From Streptomyces camponoticapitis (GTDB taxonomy: Bacteria > Actinomycetota > Actinomycetes > Streptomycetales > Streptomycetaceae): a DNA stretch of 64,000 nucleotides. The position numbers were made by a program, and so were the translations under genes. Shown one piece after another: positions 51,612-60,533 of this stretch (position 1 is its first letter; each line of letters starts with the position of its first letter). Below the pieces are notes generated by a model that had not been told where the DNA came from, searched no databases, and saw only the letters and a program-made list of their open reading frames with translations. Location: positions 124,001 through 188,000 of the forward strand of contig NZ_BMMV01000004.1 in assembly GCF_014646115.1 (NCBI RefSeq). The letters are read 5' to 3'.

Positions 51612-53987
51612 TCAGGCCCGTACGGGATCGGGCTGTTCGCCGGCCTTCCCGTACGGGGCACCCGCACCCGCGGCGCCAACGGCGGGGTCGGTCTCGTCGT
51701 GTGTCAGGTCCGGCAGCCACCGCAGCCACCTGGGGAAGTACCAGTTGCGCTCGTCCAGCAGCGCCATGATCGCCGGAAGCAGTATGCCCCGGATGATCGT
51801 CGCGTCGATCAGCACCGCAGCCGCCAGGCCGACGCCCATCTGCTTCATCGACTGCATCGACAGCGTCCCGAAGATGGCGAACACGGCGACCATGATCACT
51901 GCGGCGCTCGTCACCACGCCCGCCGTGGTCACCACCCCGTGGGTGATCGCCTCCCGGGTCGTACGGCCCTGCGACCGGGCCTCGCGGATCCGGGAGACCA
52001 CGAAGACGTGGTAGTCCATCGACAGCCCGAAAAGGATCACGAAGAGGAACAGCGGTAGCCAGGAGATGATCGCCCCGACGCCTTCGGCGCCGACCAGCGA
52101 CGCGCCCCAGCCGTGCTGGAAGACGATGGTCAGGATGCCGTAGGCGGCGCCGACCGACAGCAGGTTCAGCACGATCGACGTCACCGCGATCGTCAGTGAT
52201 CTGAAGCAGAGCAGCATCAGTACGAAGGCGAAGATCACGACGAAGGCGAAGACGGGTGCCACGGCGCCGACGAGCTGGTCGTTGAAGTCCTTCGACCCGG
52301 CGACCTGGCCGGAGACCGGCGCCTCGACGCCGTCGACCGTGCCGAGCGTGTCGGGCCGCACCGTGTCCCGCAGCAGCTCCAGGCTCTTCTCGGCCCGGTC
52401 CTGGTCCGAGCCGCCGACCAGCGGCACCTCGATGATCGCGATGTTCTGCGCGTCGTGCGTGACGATCTCGACGGGCCCCTCCGAGGCGCCCGAACTCACC
52501 GCCCGCGTACGGAAGTCGGCGAGTGCCTGCCGTACCGGCGCGGCGTTGATGTCGTCCGCACGCACCACGACCTCCGCCGGGTCGGCGCCTCCCGGGAAGG
52601 CCGCGTTGACCCGCTCGTACGTCTGCACGATGGGCAGCGAGTCCCCGAACTCCTGGTCCAGCGTGAAGTTCTGGGTCTGCATGCCCACCGCGGGCAGGGC
52701 GATCGCGACGAGCGCGCCCGCGGCGACCACCAGCGCGGTCTTCGGCCGGCGCAGTACGCGGCCGAGCACCGCGCGCCAGAACCGGCTCTCACCCGTGCCG
52801 CCGGTGCCCGCGCCCCCGGCCGCGGCCACGCGCTGCTTCTTCGACTGCTTGAGCCGGTTCAGGAACGGCACCCGGCCCCGTTCCACGCGCTCGCCGAGCA
52901 GTGACAGCAGCGCGGGCAGCACGGTCACCGAACCGACCATCGCCACCGCGACCACCATCAGCGACGCGAGACCCATCGCCTTGAACTCGGCCAGCCCGGT
53001 GAAGAGCATGCCCGCCATGGCGACACAGACCGTCACGCCGGAGACGATCACGGCCCGGCCGCTCGTCGCCGCCGCGATCCGCAGCGCCGTTGCGGCGTCG
53101 CGCCCGGCCTCGCGCTCCTCGCGCTCACGCCGCAGATAGAACAGGCAGTAGTCGACGCCGACCGCCAGACCCACCAGCAGCATCACGGAGTTGGCCGTGT
53201 CGGTCATCGGCATGACATGGCTGACCACGCCCATGAGCCCCATCGTGGCCATGATGGCGGTGAGAGCGAGCGCGACCGGCAGCAGAGCCGCGACCAGGGC
53301 GCCGAACGCGATCAGCAGAATCCCCAGCGCGACCGGCACGGCGGAGATCTCCGCCTGCTTGAAGTCGTCACCGAACGCCTCGTCGAAGGTCTTGTTCATG
53401 CTGGCGCCGCCGATCTCGGCGATCCGCAGCGTCTCCTCGTGCTGTTCCGCGACGCCCTCGACGGCCTTGAGCACCGGCTCGACGCGCTCGCTCGACGTCT
53501 CGGGGTCGCCGCGGATGTTGAACCGCACCAGCGCGCTGCGCCCGTCCTTGGAGATGGTCTTCGTGTCGTACGGCGACGTGACGTCGGCGACCTCGCCCGT
53601 ACGCTCGACCGCCGCCATGACCGCCGCGACCCCGGCGCGGAACTCCTTGTCGGTGGCGGACACGGACGAGTCGACGCCCTGGACGAGGACCGACTCGCTC
53701 ACCGGTTCATCGAGACCCCCGTCCTCGATGATCCGCTCCGCCTGGCTGATCTCGCCGGACATCTGCTCGCTGTCCTTGACCTCGACCGTGCCCGCCGCCG
53801 AGCCGAGTCCCATGGCGAGTACGACGAACAGCACCCAGACGGTGACCGCCGTCCACCGGTGCCGCGCGCTCCAGCCGCCGGCCCGCGCCGCGATCCCGCG
53901 CGGGGCGGGCACCGTTCCCGGCCCCCGCTCCGGCGGTCCGCCGCGATCGCGTCCGTGTCCGCGTCGTTGTCTCTCTGTCGTACTCAT
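51612..53987 (-). CDS. MMPL family (RND-type) transporter
   Basis: 791 aa. Two halves of about six membrane segments, each with an extracytoplasmic loop domain: membrane segments near residues 45-65, 215-345, 420-440 and 570-760. The proton-relay region is in VGLAVGVDYCLFYLRRER and FGLSMDYHVFVVSRI, where Asp sits after the glycine-rich stretch. MMPL proteins export lipids or small lipophilic molecules; cargo unknown. ATG 53987. The gene is convergent with the glycosyltransferase. Confidence 0.94.
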   Translation of the reverse strand: MSTTERQRRGHGRDRGGPPERGPGTVPAPRGIAARAGGWSARHRWTAVTVWVLFVVLAMGLGSAAGTVEVKDSEQMSGEISQAERIIEDGGLDEPVSESVLVQGVDSSVSATDKEFRAGVAAVMAAVERTGEVADVTSPYDTKTISKDGRSALVRFNIRGDPETSSERVEPVLKAVEGVAEQHEETLRIAEIGGASMNKTFDEAFGDDFKQAEISAVPVALGILLIAFGALVAALLPVALALTAIMATMGLMGVVSHVMPMTDTANSVMLLVGLAVGVDYCLFYLRREREEREAGRDAATALRIAAATSGRAVIVSGVTVCVAMAGMLFTGLAEFKAMGLASLMVVAVAMVGSVTVLPALLSLLGERVERGRVPFLNRLKQSKKQRVAAAGGAGTGGTGESRFWRAVLGRVLRRPKTALVVAAGALVAIALPAVGMQTQNFTLDQEFGDSLPIVQTYERVNAAFPGGADPAEVVVRADDINAAPVRQALADFRTRAVSSGASEGPVEIVTHDAQNIAIIEVPLVGGSDQDRAEKSLELLRDTVRPDTLGTVDGVEAPVSGQVAGSKDFNDQLVGAVAPVFAFVVIFAFVLMLLCFRSLTIAVTSIVLNLLSVGAAYGILTIVFQHGWGASLVGAEGVGAIISWLPLFLFVILFGLSMDYHVFVVSRIREARSQGRTTREAITHGVVTTAGVVTSAAVIMVAVFAIFGTLSMQSMKQMGVGLAAAVLIDATIIRGILLPAIMALLDERNWYFPRWLRWLPDLTHDETDPAVGAAGAGAPYGKAGEQPDPVRA

Positions 53988-54366
53988 CGCCGGTCCGTCC
54001 CCTTGGGCCCGAGAGCGGCCCTGCGCCGCTGTCCCTCTTCGAACTTAGGGTCGGATTCCGGCCTTCTCCTCCTGCCTCCCGGTGAGTCCGGATGCGCCCT
54101 GACTCCTCCTCATGGGGAGGGAGCACCCCTGACGAGCGGGATCGAGGCCCCTTACAACCAACCCGCCGCGGACGGAGGCGGAAGGCGCGGTCCGGGTTGG
54201 GTGAGGTTGGCCGATTTGGTGTGAAGAGAAGTTGTCCGCCACGTCACAGCGGTCTGAAGGTCTTGATCTGAGCGCGACAATCGGCCAGGGTTTCGAGCCA
54301 GCTCGCCGGAAGTTCTTCGTCCGGCGGGCTTTCCCCCCACAAAAGTTCACGAGGAGAAACCTCTTC
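53988..54366. other. 379-bp divergent intergenic region
   Basis: No gene is supported. It has a spaced inverted repeat CCAACCCG (54158-54165) and CGGGTTGG (54193-54200) with a 27-nt spacer. The ribosome site GAGGAG of the subtilase gene lies at its right end. Promoters of both flanking genes must be here, but I see no confident hexamer pair. Confidence 0.45.
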
Positions 54367-55566
54367 ATGGCAACTCATAAGCGCGCCAACCGGATGAGAC
54401 TCACCGCGGCGATAATCGCGGTGGCGGCAGTGGCCGGTATCACCGCCTTCACCTCCCCCACGGCGGGGGCGGCGGTCACCCCCCTCGGCACGGTGTACGG
54501 GGCCGACGCCAAGGGCGCGGTCGCGGGCAGCTACATCGTGATGCTCGACCGGAAGGCGGACAAGAAGGACCTCGCCGCCGAGTACGGCGGGAAGCTCAAC
54601 CGCACCTACGCATCCGCCATCAACGGCTTCTCGGCCAGCGGCCTTTCGGCCACCGAGGCCAAGCGCCTCGCCGCCGACCCGGCCGTCTCCAAGGTCGTGC
54701 AGAACAAGAAGTTCTCCATCGACGCCACCCAGGACAACCCGCCGTCCTGGGGCCTCGACCGGATCGACCAGACGGCCGCCGCCGGTGACAACGCCTACAC
54801 CTACCCGGACGCGGGGGGTGAGGGTGTCACCGCGTACATCATCGACACCGGAGTCCGCGTCAGCCACGCCGACTTCGAGGGCCGCGCCTCGTCCGGCTTC
54901 GACGCCGTCGACAACGACGACAGCGCCGACGACGGCAACGGCCACGGCACCCACGTCGCCGGCACGGTCGCGGGCGCCGCCCACGGAGTCGCCAAGAAGG
55001 CGAAGATCGTCGCCGTCCGCGTCCTCGACGACTCGGGCAACGGCACCACCGAGCAGGTCGTCGCCGGCATCGACTGGGTCACCGCGAACCACACCGGCCC
55101 GTCCGTCGCCAACATGAGCCTCGGCGGCGGCGCCGACCCCGCCCTCGACGAGGCCGTCCGCCAGGCCATCGCCTCGGGCGTCACCTTCGGTGTCGCGGCG
55201 GGCAACGACACCAGCGACGCGGGCCAGACCTCCCCGGCCCGGGTGGAGGAAGCCATCACCGTCGCCTCCTCCACGGTGGACGACCAGCAGTCGGTCTTCT
55301 CCAACTACGGCCCGATCGTGGACATCTACGCCCCGGGCACCGACATCACGTCCACGTGGAACGGCAGCGACACCGACACGAACACCATCTCCGGCACGTC
55401 GATGGCGACCCCCCACGTCGTCGGCGCCGCGGCGCTGTACCTCGCCGGACACCCCGACGCCGCGCCGGCCGACGTCGCCACCGCCCTGACGGACGGTGCC
55501 ACCCCCGACGCCCTCACCAATGCCGACCCGGGCACCCCGAACAGACTGCTGAAGGTCGTCGAGTGA
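54367..55566 (+). CDS. Secreted subtilisin-family serine protease (S8)
   Basis: 399 aa. Signal peptide 1-36, I9 propeptide about 52-120 (SYIVMLDRKADKKDL), then the subtilase domain with Asp160 (YIIDTGV), His193 (NGHGTHVAGT), oxyanion Asn280 (AAGND) and Ser345 (GTSMATPH), closest in style to proteinase K. It should degrade extracellular protein. ATG 54367 follows GAGGAG with a 10-nt spacer. A 9-bp terminator follows the stop. Confidence 0.96.
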   Translation: MATHKRANRMRLTAAIIAVAAVAGITAFTSPTAGAAVTPLGTVYGADAKGAVAGSYIVMLDRKADKKDLAAEYGGKLNRTYASAINGFSASGLSATEAKRLAADPAVSKVVQNKKFSIDATQDNPPSWGLDRIDQTAAAGDNAYTYPDAGGEGVTAYIIDTGVRVSHADFEGRASSGFDAVDNDDSADDGNGHGTHVAGTVAGAAHGVAKKAKIVAVRVLDDSGNGTTEQVVAGIDWVTANHTGPSVANMSLGGGADPALDEAVRQAIASGVTFGVAAGNDTSDAGQTSPARVEEAITVASSTVDDQQSVFSNYGPIVDIYAPGTDITSTWNGSDTDTNTISGTSMATPHVVGAAALYLAGHPDAAPADVATALTDGATPDALTNADPGTPNRLLKVVE

Positions 55567-55569
55567 CCC

Positions 55570-55594
55570 GGGCGTGTTTCCGCTGAACACGCCC
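55570..55594 (+). terminator. Terminator after the subtilase gene
   Basis: GGGCGTGTT (55570-55578) and AACACGCCC (55586-55594), 9-bp stem with 7-nt loop, directly after the stop. Confidence 0.7.
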
Positions 55595-55733
55595 TGGGGT
55601 CCGGCTGGTCCGGAAGACAGCCCCCAGTCCCGCTGACGGCCCCTCACAGCGGACCGGCGGTCGCCGCGCTCTCCCCCACGGGGCGCGGCGGCCGTCTTCC
55701 GCATGCCGGAGCGGTATCGGCCGCCCGCCGACC

Positions 55734-55739
55734 TATCGT
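55734..55739 (+). promoter_or_regulatory. -10-like box of the DUF1697 gene
   Basis: TATCGT ends 6 nt before the ATG at 55746; no Shine-Dalgarno is present, which fits a leaderless transcript. No convincing -35. Confidence 0.35.
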
Positions 55740-55745
55740 GGACCC

Positions 55746-56300
55746 ATGACGACGACCAGATACGGGGCGCTGCTGCGCGGAATCAATGTCGGCGGGAGCC
55801 GGAAGGTCCCGATGGCCGCGCTGCGTGACGTGCTCAACGGCCTCGGCCACAGCGACGTCGTCACCTACCTCCAGAGCGGCAACGCCGTCTTCACCGACAC
55901 CACCGGCGCCGACGAGTCCACGTTCGCCGCCGCGCTCGGCGACGCCATCCACGACAGGTTCGGCTTCGCCGTCGACTGTCTGGTGCGCGACGCCGCCTAT
56001 CTGAAGGCCGTCGCCGACGCCTGCCCCTTCCCGGCCGCCACGCTCCAGGCCAAGCAGCTCCATGTCACCTACCTCTCCGGGTCGGCGGACCCCGGACGCT
56101 TCGCCGCGATCGACCAGGAGTCCTACCGTCCGGAGGAGTTCCGGATCGGCGACAGGGCGCTGTATCTGTACGTCCCCGACGGCCTCGGCCGCTCGAAACT
56201 GGGCGCGGCGCTGTCCAGACCCGGCCTCTACCAGGGAATGGTCGCCACCAGCCGCAACTGGAACACCGTCACGAAGCTGGTGGAGCTGACCCATGACTGA
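55746..56300 (+). CDS. DUF1697 domain protein
   Basis: 184 aa. MTTTRYGALLRGINVGGSR is the family start, with GLGHSDVVTYLQSGNAVF the conserved core; the whole length matches a single DUF1697 domain. Function unknown; cytosolic. The next gene begins 8 nt before its stop (overlap), so the two are cotranslated. Confidence 0.93.
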   Translation: MTTTRYGALLRGINVGGSRKVPMAALRDVLNGLGHSDVVTYLQSGNAVFTDTTGADESTFAAALGDAIHDRFGFAVDCLVRDAAYLKAVADACPFPAATLQAKQLHVTYLSGSADPGRFAAIDQESYRPEEFRIGDRALYLYVPDGLGRSKLGAALSRPGLYQGMVATSRNWNTVTKLVELTHD

Positions 56301-56664
56301 GTCGCCCGCGGTCGTCGCCGCCATCGAGACCGAACTGCACCTCCTCGACCCGGCCGTCCGCTCGTCGGCCGAGCTGATCGGGGAGGTGCTCCACCCCGAG
56401 TTCAGGGCGTTCGGCTCGTCGGGCCGGTCCTGGGACCGGCGGTCGCTCATCGCGCACCTCACCGCGCACGACGCGCCCGCGGCCCGGCCCGTCACGACGA
56501 CCGGTATGCGGGGCGACGAACTCGCCCCGCACCTGGTGCTGCTGACCTTCGACACCGAGCACAAGGAGGTCTGGGCGCACCGGAGTTCCCTGTGGATGCT
56601 GACCGGTGGGCGCTGGCTCCTCTACTTCCACCAGGGCACCGTCTTCACGCCGGAGCACTCCTGA
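56293..56664 (+). CDS. DUF4440/NTF2-like protein
   Basis: 123 aa cone-shaped alpha+beta NTF2-like fold: a helix at 9-30, then strands from LHPEFRAFGSSGRSWDRRSLIAHL to HRSSLWMLTGGRWLLYFHQGTVF. Proteins of this fold bind or isomerise small ligands; none can be named. ATG 56293 overlaps the end of the DUF1697 gene. Confidence 0.88.
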   Translation: MTESPAVVAAIETELHLLDPAVRSSAELIGEVLHPEFRAFGSSGRSWDRRSLIAHLTAHDAPAARPVTTTGMRGDELAPHLVLLTFDTEHKEVWAHRSSLWMLTGGRWLLYFHQGTVFTPEHS

Positions 56665-56775
56665 CCGCGCCGGGCGCCGACCATTCGAGTGGGATCGGTC
56701 CCGCCGTGCCCGATATGTGGCTCCTGCACCGCTATAAAGGGGCCCGTCACGTTGTTCGACTGATGGGTACTCACC

Positions 56776-57513
56776 ATGCTGAAGGCCGCCCTGCGGGTCC
56801 TCGCCGCCGCCTCTCTCGCGACCGCCGCGCTCGCCCCGACCGCCGCGTCCGCGTCCACCGCGGCCCCGGTCCCGGCGCCGAACGCCCCCGCGCTCACCCC
56901 GGTCCTCGCACCCGAACTCGACACCGCGCCCTGTGGCCCGGTCGTCGGGTACCAGGCCTGGGACTGGTGGCGTACGACGACCAACCCGCTCATCGCCGAC
57001 TCCGTCAGGCGGACCGCGGCGTCCGAGCGCTGGCAGTGGCGCGACGACACCAACACCCTGTGGCGCGGCGACACCCGGGAGAACGTGCAGGACCTGTTCG
57101 ACAAGGGCTTCACCCCGCGCGGCGAGGCGATGGTGCCGCTGGCCGAGTACATCGTCAAGGGCGGCGGGCAGGACAGCGCGCACGTCAGCACCAGCTGTGA
57201 GAAGTGGGTGGCCCAGAAGTTCGCCACCTACGGCGCCGCGAAGACCGGCTGGGTGTACGAGATCGACGCCCCCGGCGGCATCGACGTGAACGCCACGGCC
57301 GCCCTGAACCGCTACGAGTCCCCGTACCTGTGGAACAAGGAGATCGACTTCCCGGGCGGGATCAACGGCCGCTACATCAAGCAGGCGTGCAAGTACCACC
57401 TGATCAAGACCGACCCGAAGACCAAGGTCAACACGTACGAGAACCTGGGCTGCAAGACCAACCAGAACTTCCGTCCGCTGACGGAGCGCCTGGGGGTCCC
57501 CGCCGGACGCTAG
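56776..57513 (+). CDS. Secreted ADP-ribosyltransferase, scabin/pierisin-like
   Basis: 245 aa. Signal peptide 1-27. The ADP-ribosyltransferase signature is clear: R97 in WRGDTR, with the R-G-D-T-R pattern of the NAD site; S138-T139-S140 in HVSTS; and the catalytic Glu189 in WNKEIDFPGG. Scabin and ScARP use a Gln-x-Glu motif to modify guanine; here the first residue is Asn187 (N-x-E). Four cysteines (53, 141, 205, 226) could form two disulfides. It probably modifies a nucleic acid base or nucleotide outside the cell, or a host target. ATG 56776. Confidence 0.85.
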   Translation: MLKAALRVLAAASLATAALAPTAASASTAAPVPAPNAPALTPVLAPELDTAPCGPVVGYQAWDWWRTTTNPLIADSVRRTAASERWQWRDDTNTLWRGDTRENVQDLFDKGFTPRGEAMVPLAEYIVKGGGQDSAHVSTSCEKWVAQKFATYGAAKTGWVYEIDAPGGIDVNATAALNRYESPYLWNKEIDFPGGINGRYIKQACKYHLIKTDPKTKVNTYENLGCKTNQNFRPLTERLGVPAGR

Positions 57514-57528
57514 GGTCTGCTCCCTCCC

Positions 57529-57570
57529 GCCCCCGGTCGCCGGACGGCCCCCCGTCCGGCGACCGGGGGC
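57529..57570. terminator. Terminator after the ADP-ribosyltransferase gene
   Basis: Perfect 19-bp stem (57529-57547 with 57552-57570) and a CCCC loop, 15 nt after the stop. Its core is nearly the same as in the hairpin at 19705-19751. Confidence 0.85.
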
Positions 57571-57637
57571 GGCATTGTCGTGGACGGTGGTGCGGAGTTA
57601 CCGTTCACGGAGCGGAGAGAAGAGGGAGGTGACGGCG

Positions 57638-57808
57638 GTGCGAGGTACGTCCACGACGCCCGCGGCCGGCACCCCCGGGAACGGCCCCGGCGCGGACGGC
57701 ATGTACTCCCGGCGCCATATCGACCTGCTGCGCGTCGCGGGCGCGCTGTGTCCGGCGTACGGCGACGCCGCCCAGCGGCACACGGCCCCACCGCGCACCG
57801 CCTTCTGA
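57638..57808 (+). CDS. Cysteine-type leader peptide of a sulfur operon
   Basis: 56 aa from GTG 57638 (AGGGAGG 9 nt upstream), or 35 aa from ATG 57701, which has no ribosome site. The segment SRRHIDLLRVAGALCP matches the RHxDLxRVxxAxC pattern of actinobacterial putative leader peptides found ahead of sulfur genes, where ribosome position at the Cys codon is thought to sense cysteine. Two hairpins follow (57816-57837 and 57843-57894), the second ending right before the ribosome site of the first monooxygenase gene. The family is known; the mechanism here is inferred. Confidence 0.75.
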   Translation: MRGTSTTPAAGTPGNGPGADGMYSRRHIDLLRVAGALCPAYGDAAQRHTAPPRTAF

Positions 57809-57815
57809 CGCACCG

Positions 57816-57894
57816 CCCCCGACGTTCCTTCCGGGGGTGACGGCTGTCCGGCGCGCGTGTCCATTCCGCCGAGTTCCCGGACTCACCGGACAGC
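57816..57894 (+). promoter_or_regulatory. Attenuator-like hairpins ahead of the monooxygenase operon
   Basis: Hairpin 1: CCCCCG (57816-57821) with CGGGGG (57832-57837). Hairpin 2: GCTGTCCGG (57843-57851) with CCGGACAGC (57886-57894), 9 bp, ending one nucleotide before the AGGAAG ribosome site of the gene at 57912. Together with the leader peptide this resembles translation-coupled attenuation. Confidence 0.5.
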
Positions 57895-57911
57895 AGGAAG
57901 CGGTACGTCCC

Positions 57912-59096
57912 ATGCCCCTTTCCCCTCAGCCCCTCCATCTCGCCGTCGCTCTCGACGGCGCGGGCTGGCACCCCGTCGCCTGGCGGGAGCCCGCCGCCCG
58001 CCCCGCGGAACTGTTCACCGCGCGCTACTGGACCGATCTGGTGGCCGAGGCCGAGCGCGGCCTGCTGGACTTCGTCACCTTCGAGGACTCGCTCAGCCTT
58101 CAGTCGTCCCGGCCCGACGGACCGGACGGCCGTACCGACCGAATACGGGGCCGGCTCGACGCCGTGCTGATCGCCGCCCGCGTGGCCCCTCTGACCCGGC
58201 ACATCGGGCTCGTCCCCACCGCGCTCGTCACTCACACCGAGCCGTTCCATCTGTCGAAGGCGATCGCCACGCTCGACCATGTGAGCCTGGGACGGGCCGG
58301 AGTGCGGGTCAGGGTCTCCGGGCGCGCCGACGAGTTCGCGCACGTAGGACGCCGTACGGCGCCCGCCCGGCCGGTCACGGCCGCCGCGGTCCGGGAACTG
58401 TTCACCGAGGCGGGCGACTACGTCGAGGTGCTGAACAGGCTCTGGGACAGCTGGGAGGACGGCGCGGAGATCCGTGACGTCGCCTCCGGCCGCTTCATCG
58501 ACCGGGCCAAGCTCCACTACATCGACTTCGAGGGCGCCGAGTTCAGCGTCAAGGGCCCCTCCATCACCCCGCGCCCGCCGCAGGGCCGGCCACCCGTCGC
58601 CGCGCTGGCGCACGACACCGTGCCGTACGAACTGGTCGCCGGCTCCGCCGAGATCGGGTTCGTCACACCCCGCGACGCCGACGACGCCCGCGCGATCGTC
58701 GCCCGGATCCGCGACGCCCAGGGGGCGGCGGGCCGCGCCGACGAGACGGTGCACGTCTTCGGCGACCTGCTCGTGTACCTGGACGACGCCCCCGGCGCCG
58801 CCGCCGAGCGCCGCGCCCGCCTCGACGAGCGGGCGGGCGAGGCGTACACGAGCGACGCCCCCGTCTTCACCGGCACCCCCACCGAGCTGGCCGACGTTCT
58901 CCAGGAGGGCCGGGAGGCCGGCCTCACCGGCTTCCGGCTGCGGCCCGCCGCACTGCCGCACGACCTGGAGCGGATCACCCGCGCTCTGGTGCCCGAACTC
59001 GGACGGCGGGGCCTCTTCCGTACGGAGTACGGGGCCGGCACCCTGCGCGGCCTGCTGGGCCTGCCCCGCCCGGCCAACCGCTACGCCACGGCCTGA
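57912..59096 (+). CDS. LLM-class flavin-dependent monooxygenase
   Basis: 394 aa luciferase-like TIM barrel. ATG 57912 with AGGAAG 11 nt upstream. LVPTALVTHTEPFHLSKAIATLDH is the flavin-binding stretch of the family, and the extra C-terminal segment resembles alkanesulfonate monooxygenases. The enzyme should oxidise an organosulfur compound with reduced FMN from a separate reductase, releasing sulfite. First of three in line; it follows the leader peptide hairpins. Confidence 0.9.
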   Translation: MPLSPQPLHLAVALDGAGWHPVAWREPAARPAELFTARYWTDLVAEAERGLLDFVTFEDSLSLQSSRPDGPDGRTDRIRGRLDAVLIAARVAPLTRHIGLVPTALVTHTEPFHLSKAIATLDHVSLGRAGVRVRVSGRADEFAHVGRRTAPARPVTAAAVRELFTEAGDYVEVLNRLWDSWEDGAEIRDVASGRFIDRAKLHYIDFEGAEFSVKGPSITPRPPQGRPPVAALAHDTVPYELVAGSAEIGFVTPRDADDARAIVARIRDAQGAAGRADETVHVFGDLLVYLDDAPGAAAERRARLDERAGEAYTSDAPVFTGTPTELADVLQEGREAGLTGFRLRPAALPHDLERITRALVPELGRRGLFRTEYGAGTLRGLLGLPRPANRYATA

Positions 59097-59159
59097 CCGC
59101 GCCGGGCGGCGCCCGCCACCGGACTCCACGACCCGCGACTGCCGAAGGACGCCTCTCCC

Positions 59160-60518
59160 ATGAGCAAGCCCGTCAAGCAGATCCATCTCGCCGCCCACTT
59201 CCCCGGCGTCAACAACGCCACCGTATGGAGCGACCCGGCGGCGGGCAGCCAGATCGACTTCAGCTCCTTCACCCACTTCGCCAGGACCGCCGAACGCGCC
59301 AAGTTCGACTTCCTCTTCCTCGCGGAGGGGCTGCGGCTGCGCGAGCAGAACGGCGAGATCTACGACCTGGACGTCGTGGGACGGCCCGACACCTTCATCG
59401 TCCTGAGCGCGCTGGCCGCGGTCACCGACAAGCTGGGGCTCGCCGGCACGGTCAACTCCACCTTCAACGAACCGTACGAGGTGGCGCGACAGTTCGCCTC
59501 GCTCGACCATCTCTCGGCCGGGCGGGCCGCGTGGAACGTCGTCACCTCGTGGGACGAGTTCACCGGACAGAACTTCCGGCGCGGCGGATATCTCGAACAG
59601 GAGGACCGCTACGAGCGCGCCAAGCAGTTCCTCGCGGCCGCCTGGGAGCTGTTCGACTCCTGGCACGGGGACGAGATCGTCGCCGACAGGGAGTCCGGCC
59701 TCTTCCTGGCCCACCCGGATCCGGGCGGATTCGACCACCATGTGAGGCAGTTCGACATCAGCGGCCACTTCAACGTGCCGCGCGGACCGCAGGGGCGGCC
59801 GGTCATCTTCCAGGCGGGCGACTCCGACGAGGGAAGGGAGTTCGCGGCGTCCGCGGCCGACGCGATCTTCACGCGGCACGGCACGTTCGAGTCCGGCAAG
59901 GCCTTCTACGCCGACGTCAAGGGCCGCCTCGCCCGGTACGGCCGTTCCCCCGACGAGCTGAAGATCCTGCCCGGTGTCACCTTCGCACTCGGCGACACCG
60001 ACGCCGACGCACGGGAGAAGGCGGCCGTGATCCGCCGACAGCAGGTGAGCGGACAGACCGCGATCCGGCTCCTCGAACAGCTCTGGAACCGCGATCTCAG
60101 TTCCTACGACCCCGACGGGCCACTGCCCGACCTCGATCCGGTGCCGGGCGAGAACACCGTCGCGCGGGGGCGGGCGAGCGTACGGATGCACCGCTACCCG
60201 CTCGCCACCGCCGCGCGCTGGCGAGCCCTGGCCGAGGAGAAGGATCTCTCGATCCGGGACCTCGTCATCGAGGTGACGGGCCGTCAGACCTTCATCGGCT
60301 CCCCGGCGACGGTGGCGGCGGCGCTCAACGACTTCGTACAGGCCGACGCGAGCGACGGATTCATCCTGACGCCCCATCTGACACCGGGCGGGCTGGACGA
60401 GTTCGCCGACACGGTCGTACCGCTGCTCCAGGAGCGGAGCGTGTTCCGGACCGAGTACGAGGGTGACACCCTGCGCGACCACCTGGGGCTCCGTACGCCC
60501 GTGCCCGCCGCCCACTGA
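59160..60518 (+). CDS. FMNH2-dependent monooxygenase, NtaA/SnaA/DszA family
   Basis: 452 aa. Long luciferase-like form with LAAHFPGVNNATVW start, VVGRPDTFIVLSALAAVTDKLGL and AWNVVTSWDEFTGQNF, the last typical of the NtaA/DszA branch. Members include enzymes that act on sulfones and nitrilotriacetate. Given the neighbours, an organosulfur substrate is probable. AAGGA is upstream of ATG 59160. Confidence 0.93.
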   Translation: MSKPVKQIHLAAHFPGVNNATVWSDPAAGSQIDFSSFTHFARTAERAKFDFLFLAEGLRLREQNGEIYDLDVVGRPDTFIVLSALAAVTDKLGLAGTVNSTFNEPYEVARQFASLDHLSAGRAAWNVVTSWDEFTGQNFRRGGYLEQEDRYERAKQFLAAAWELFDSWHGDEIVADRESGLFLAHPDPGGFDHHVRQFDISGHFNVPRGPQGRPVIFQAGDSDEGREFAASAADAIFTRHGTFESGKAFYADVKGRLARYGRSPDELKILPGVTFALGDTDADAREKAAVIRRQQVSGQTAIRLLEQLWNRDLSSYDPDGPLPDLDPVPGENTVARGRASVRMHRYPLATAARWRALAEEKDLSIRDLVIEVTGRQTFIGSPATVAAALNDFVQADASDGFILTPHLTPGGLDEFADTVVPLLQERSVFRTEYEGDTLRDHLGLRTPVPAAH

Positions 60519-60533
60519 CAAGGAGCAACCACC

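Noticed and set aside
50313..53987. Antibiotic biosynthesis cluster
   Set aside because: A glycosyltransferase and a transporter alone, with no core biosynthetic gene, do not make a cluster.
57514..57911. SAM or other metabolite riboswitch before the sulfur operon
   Set aside because: No conserved riboswitch core was recognised; the leader peptide and simple hairpins explain the region better.
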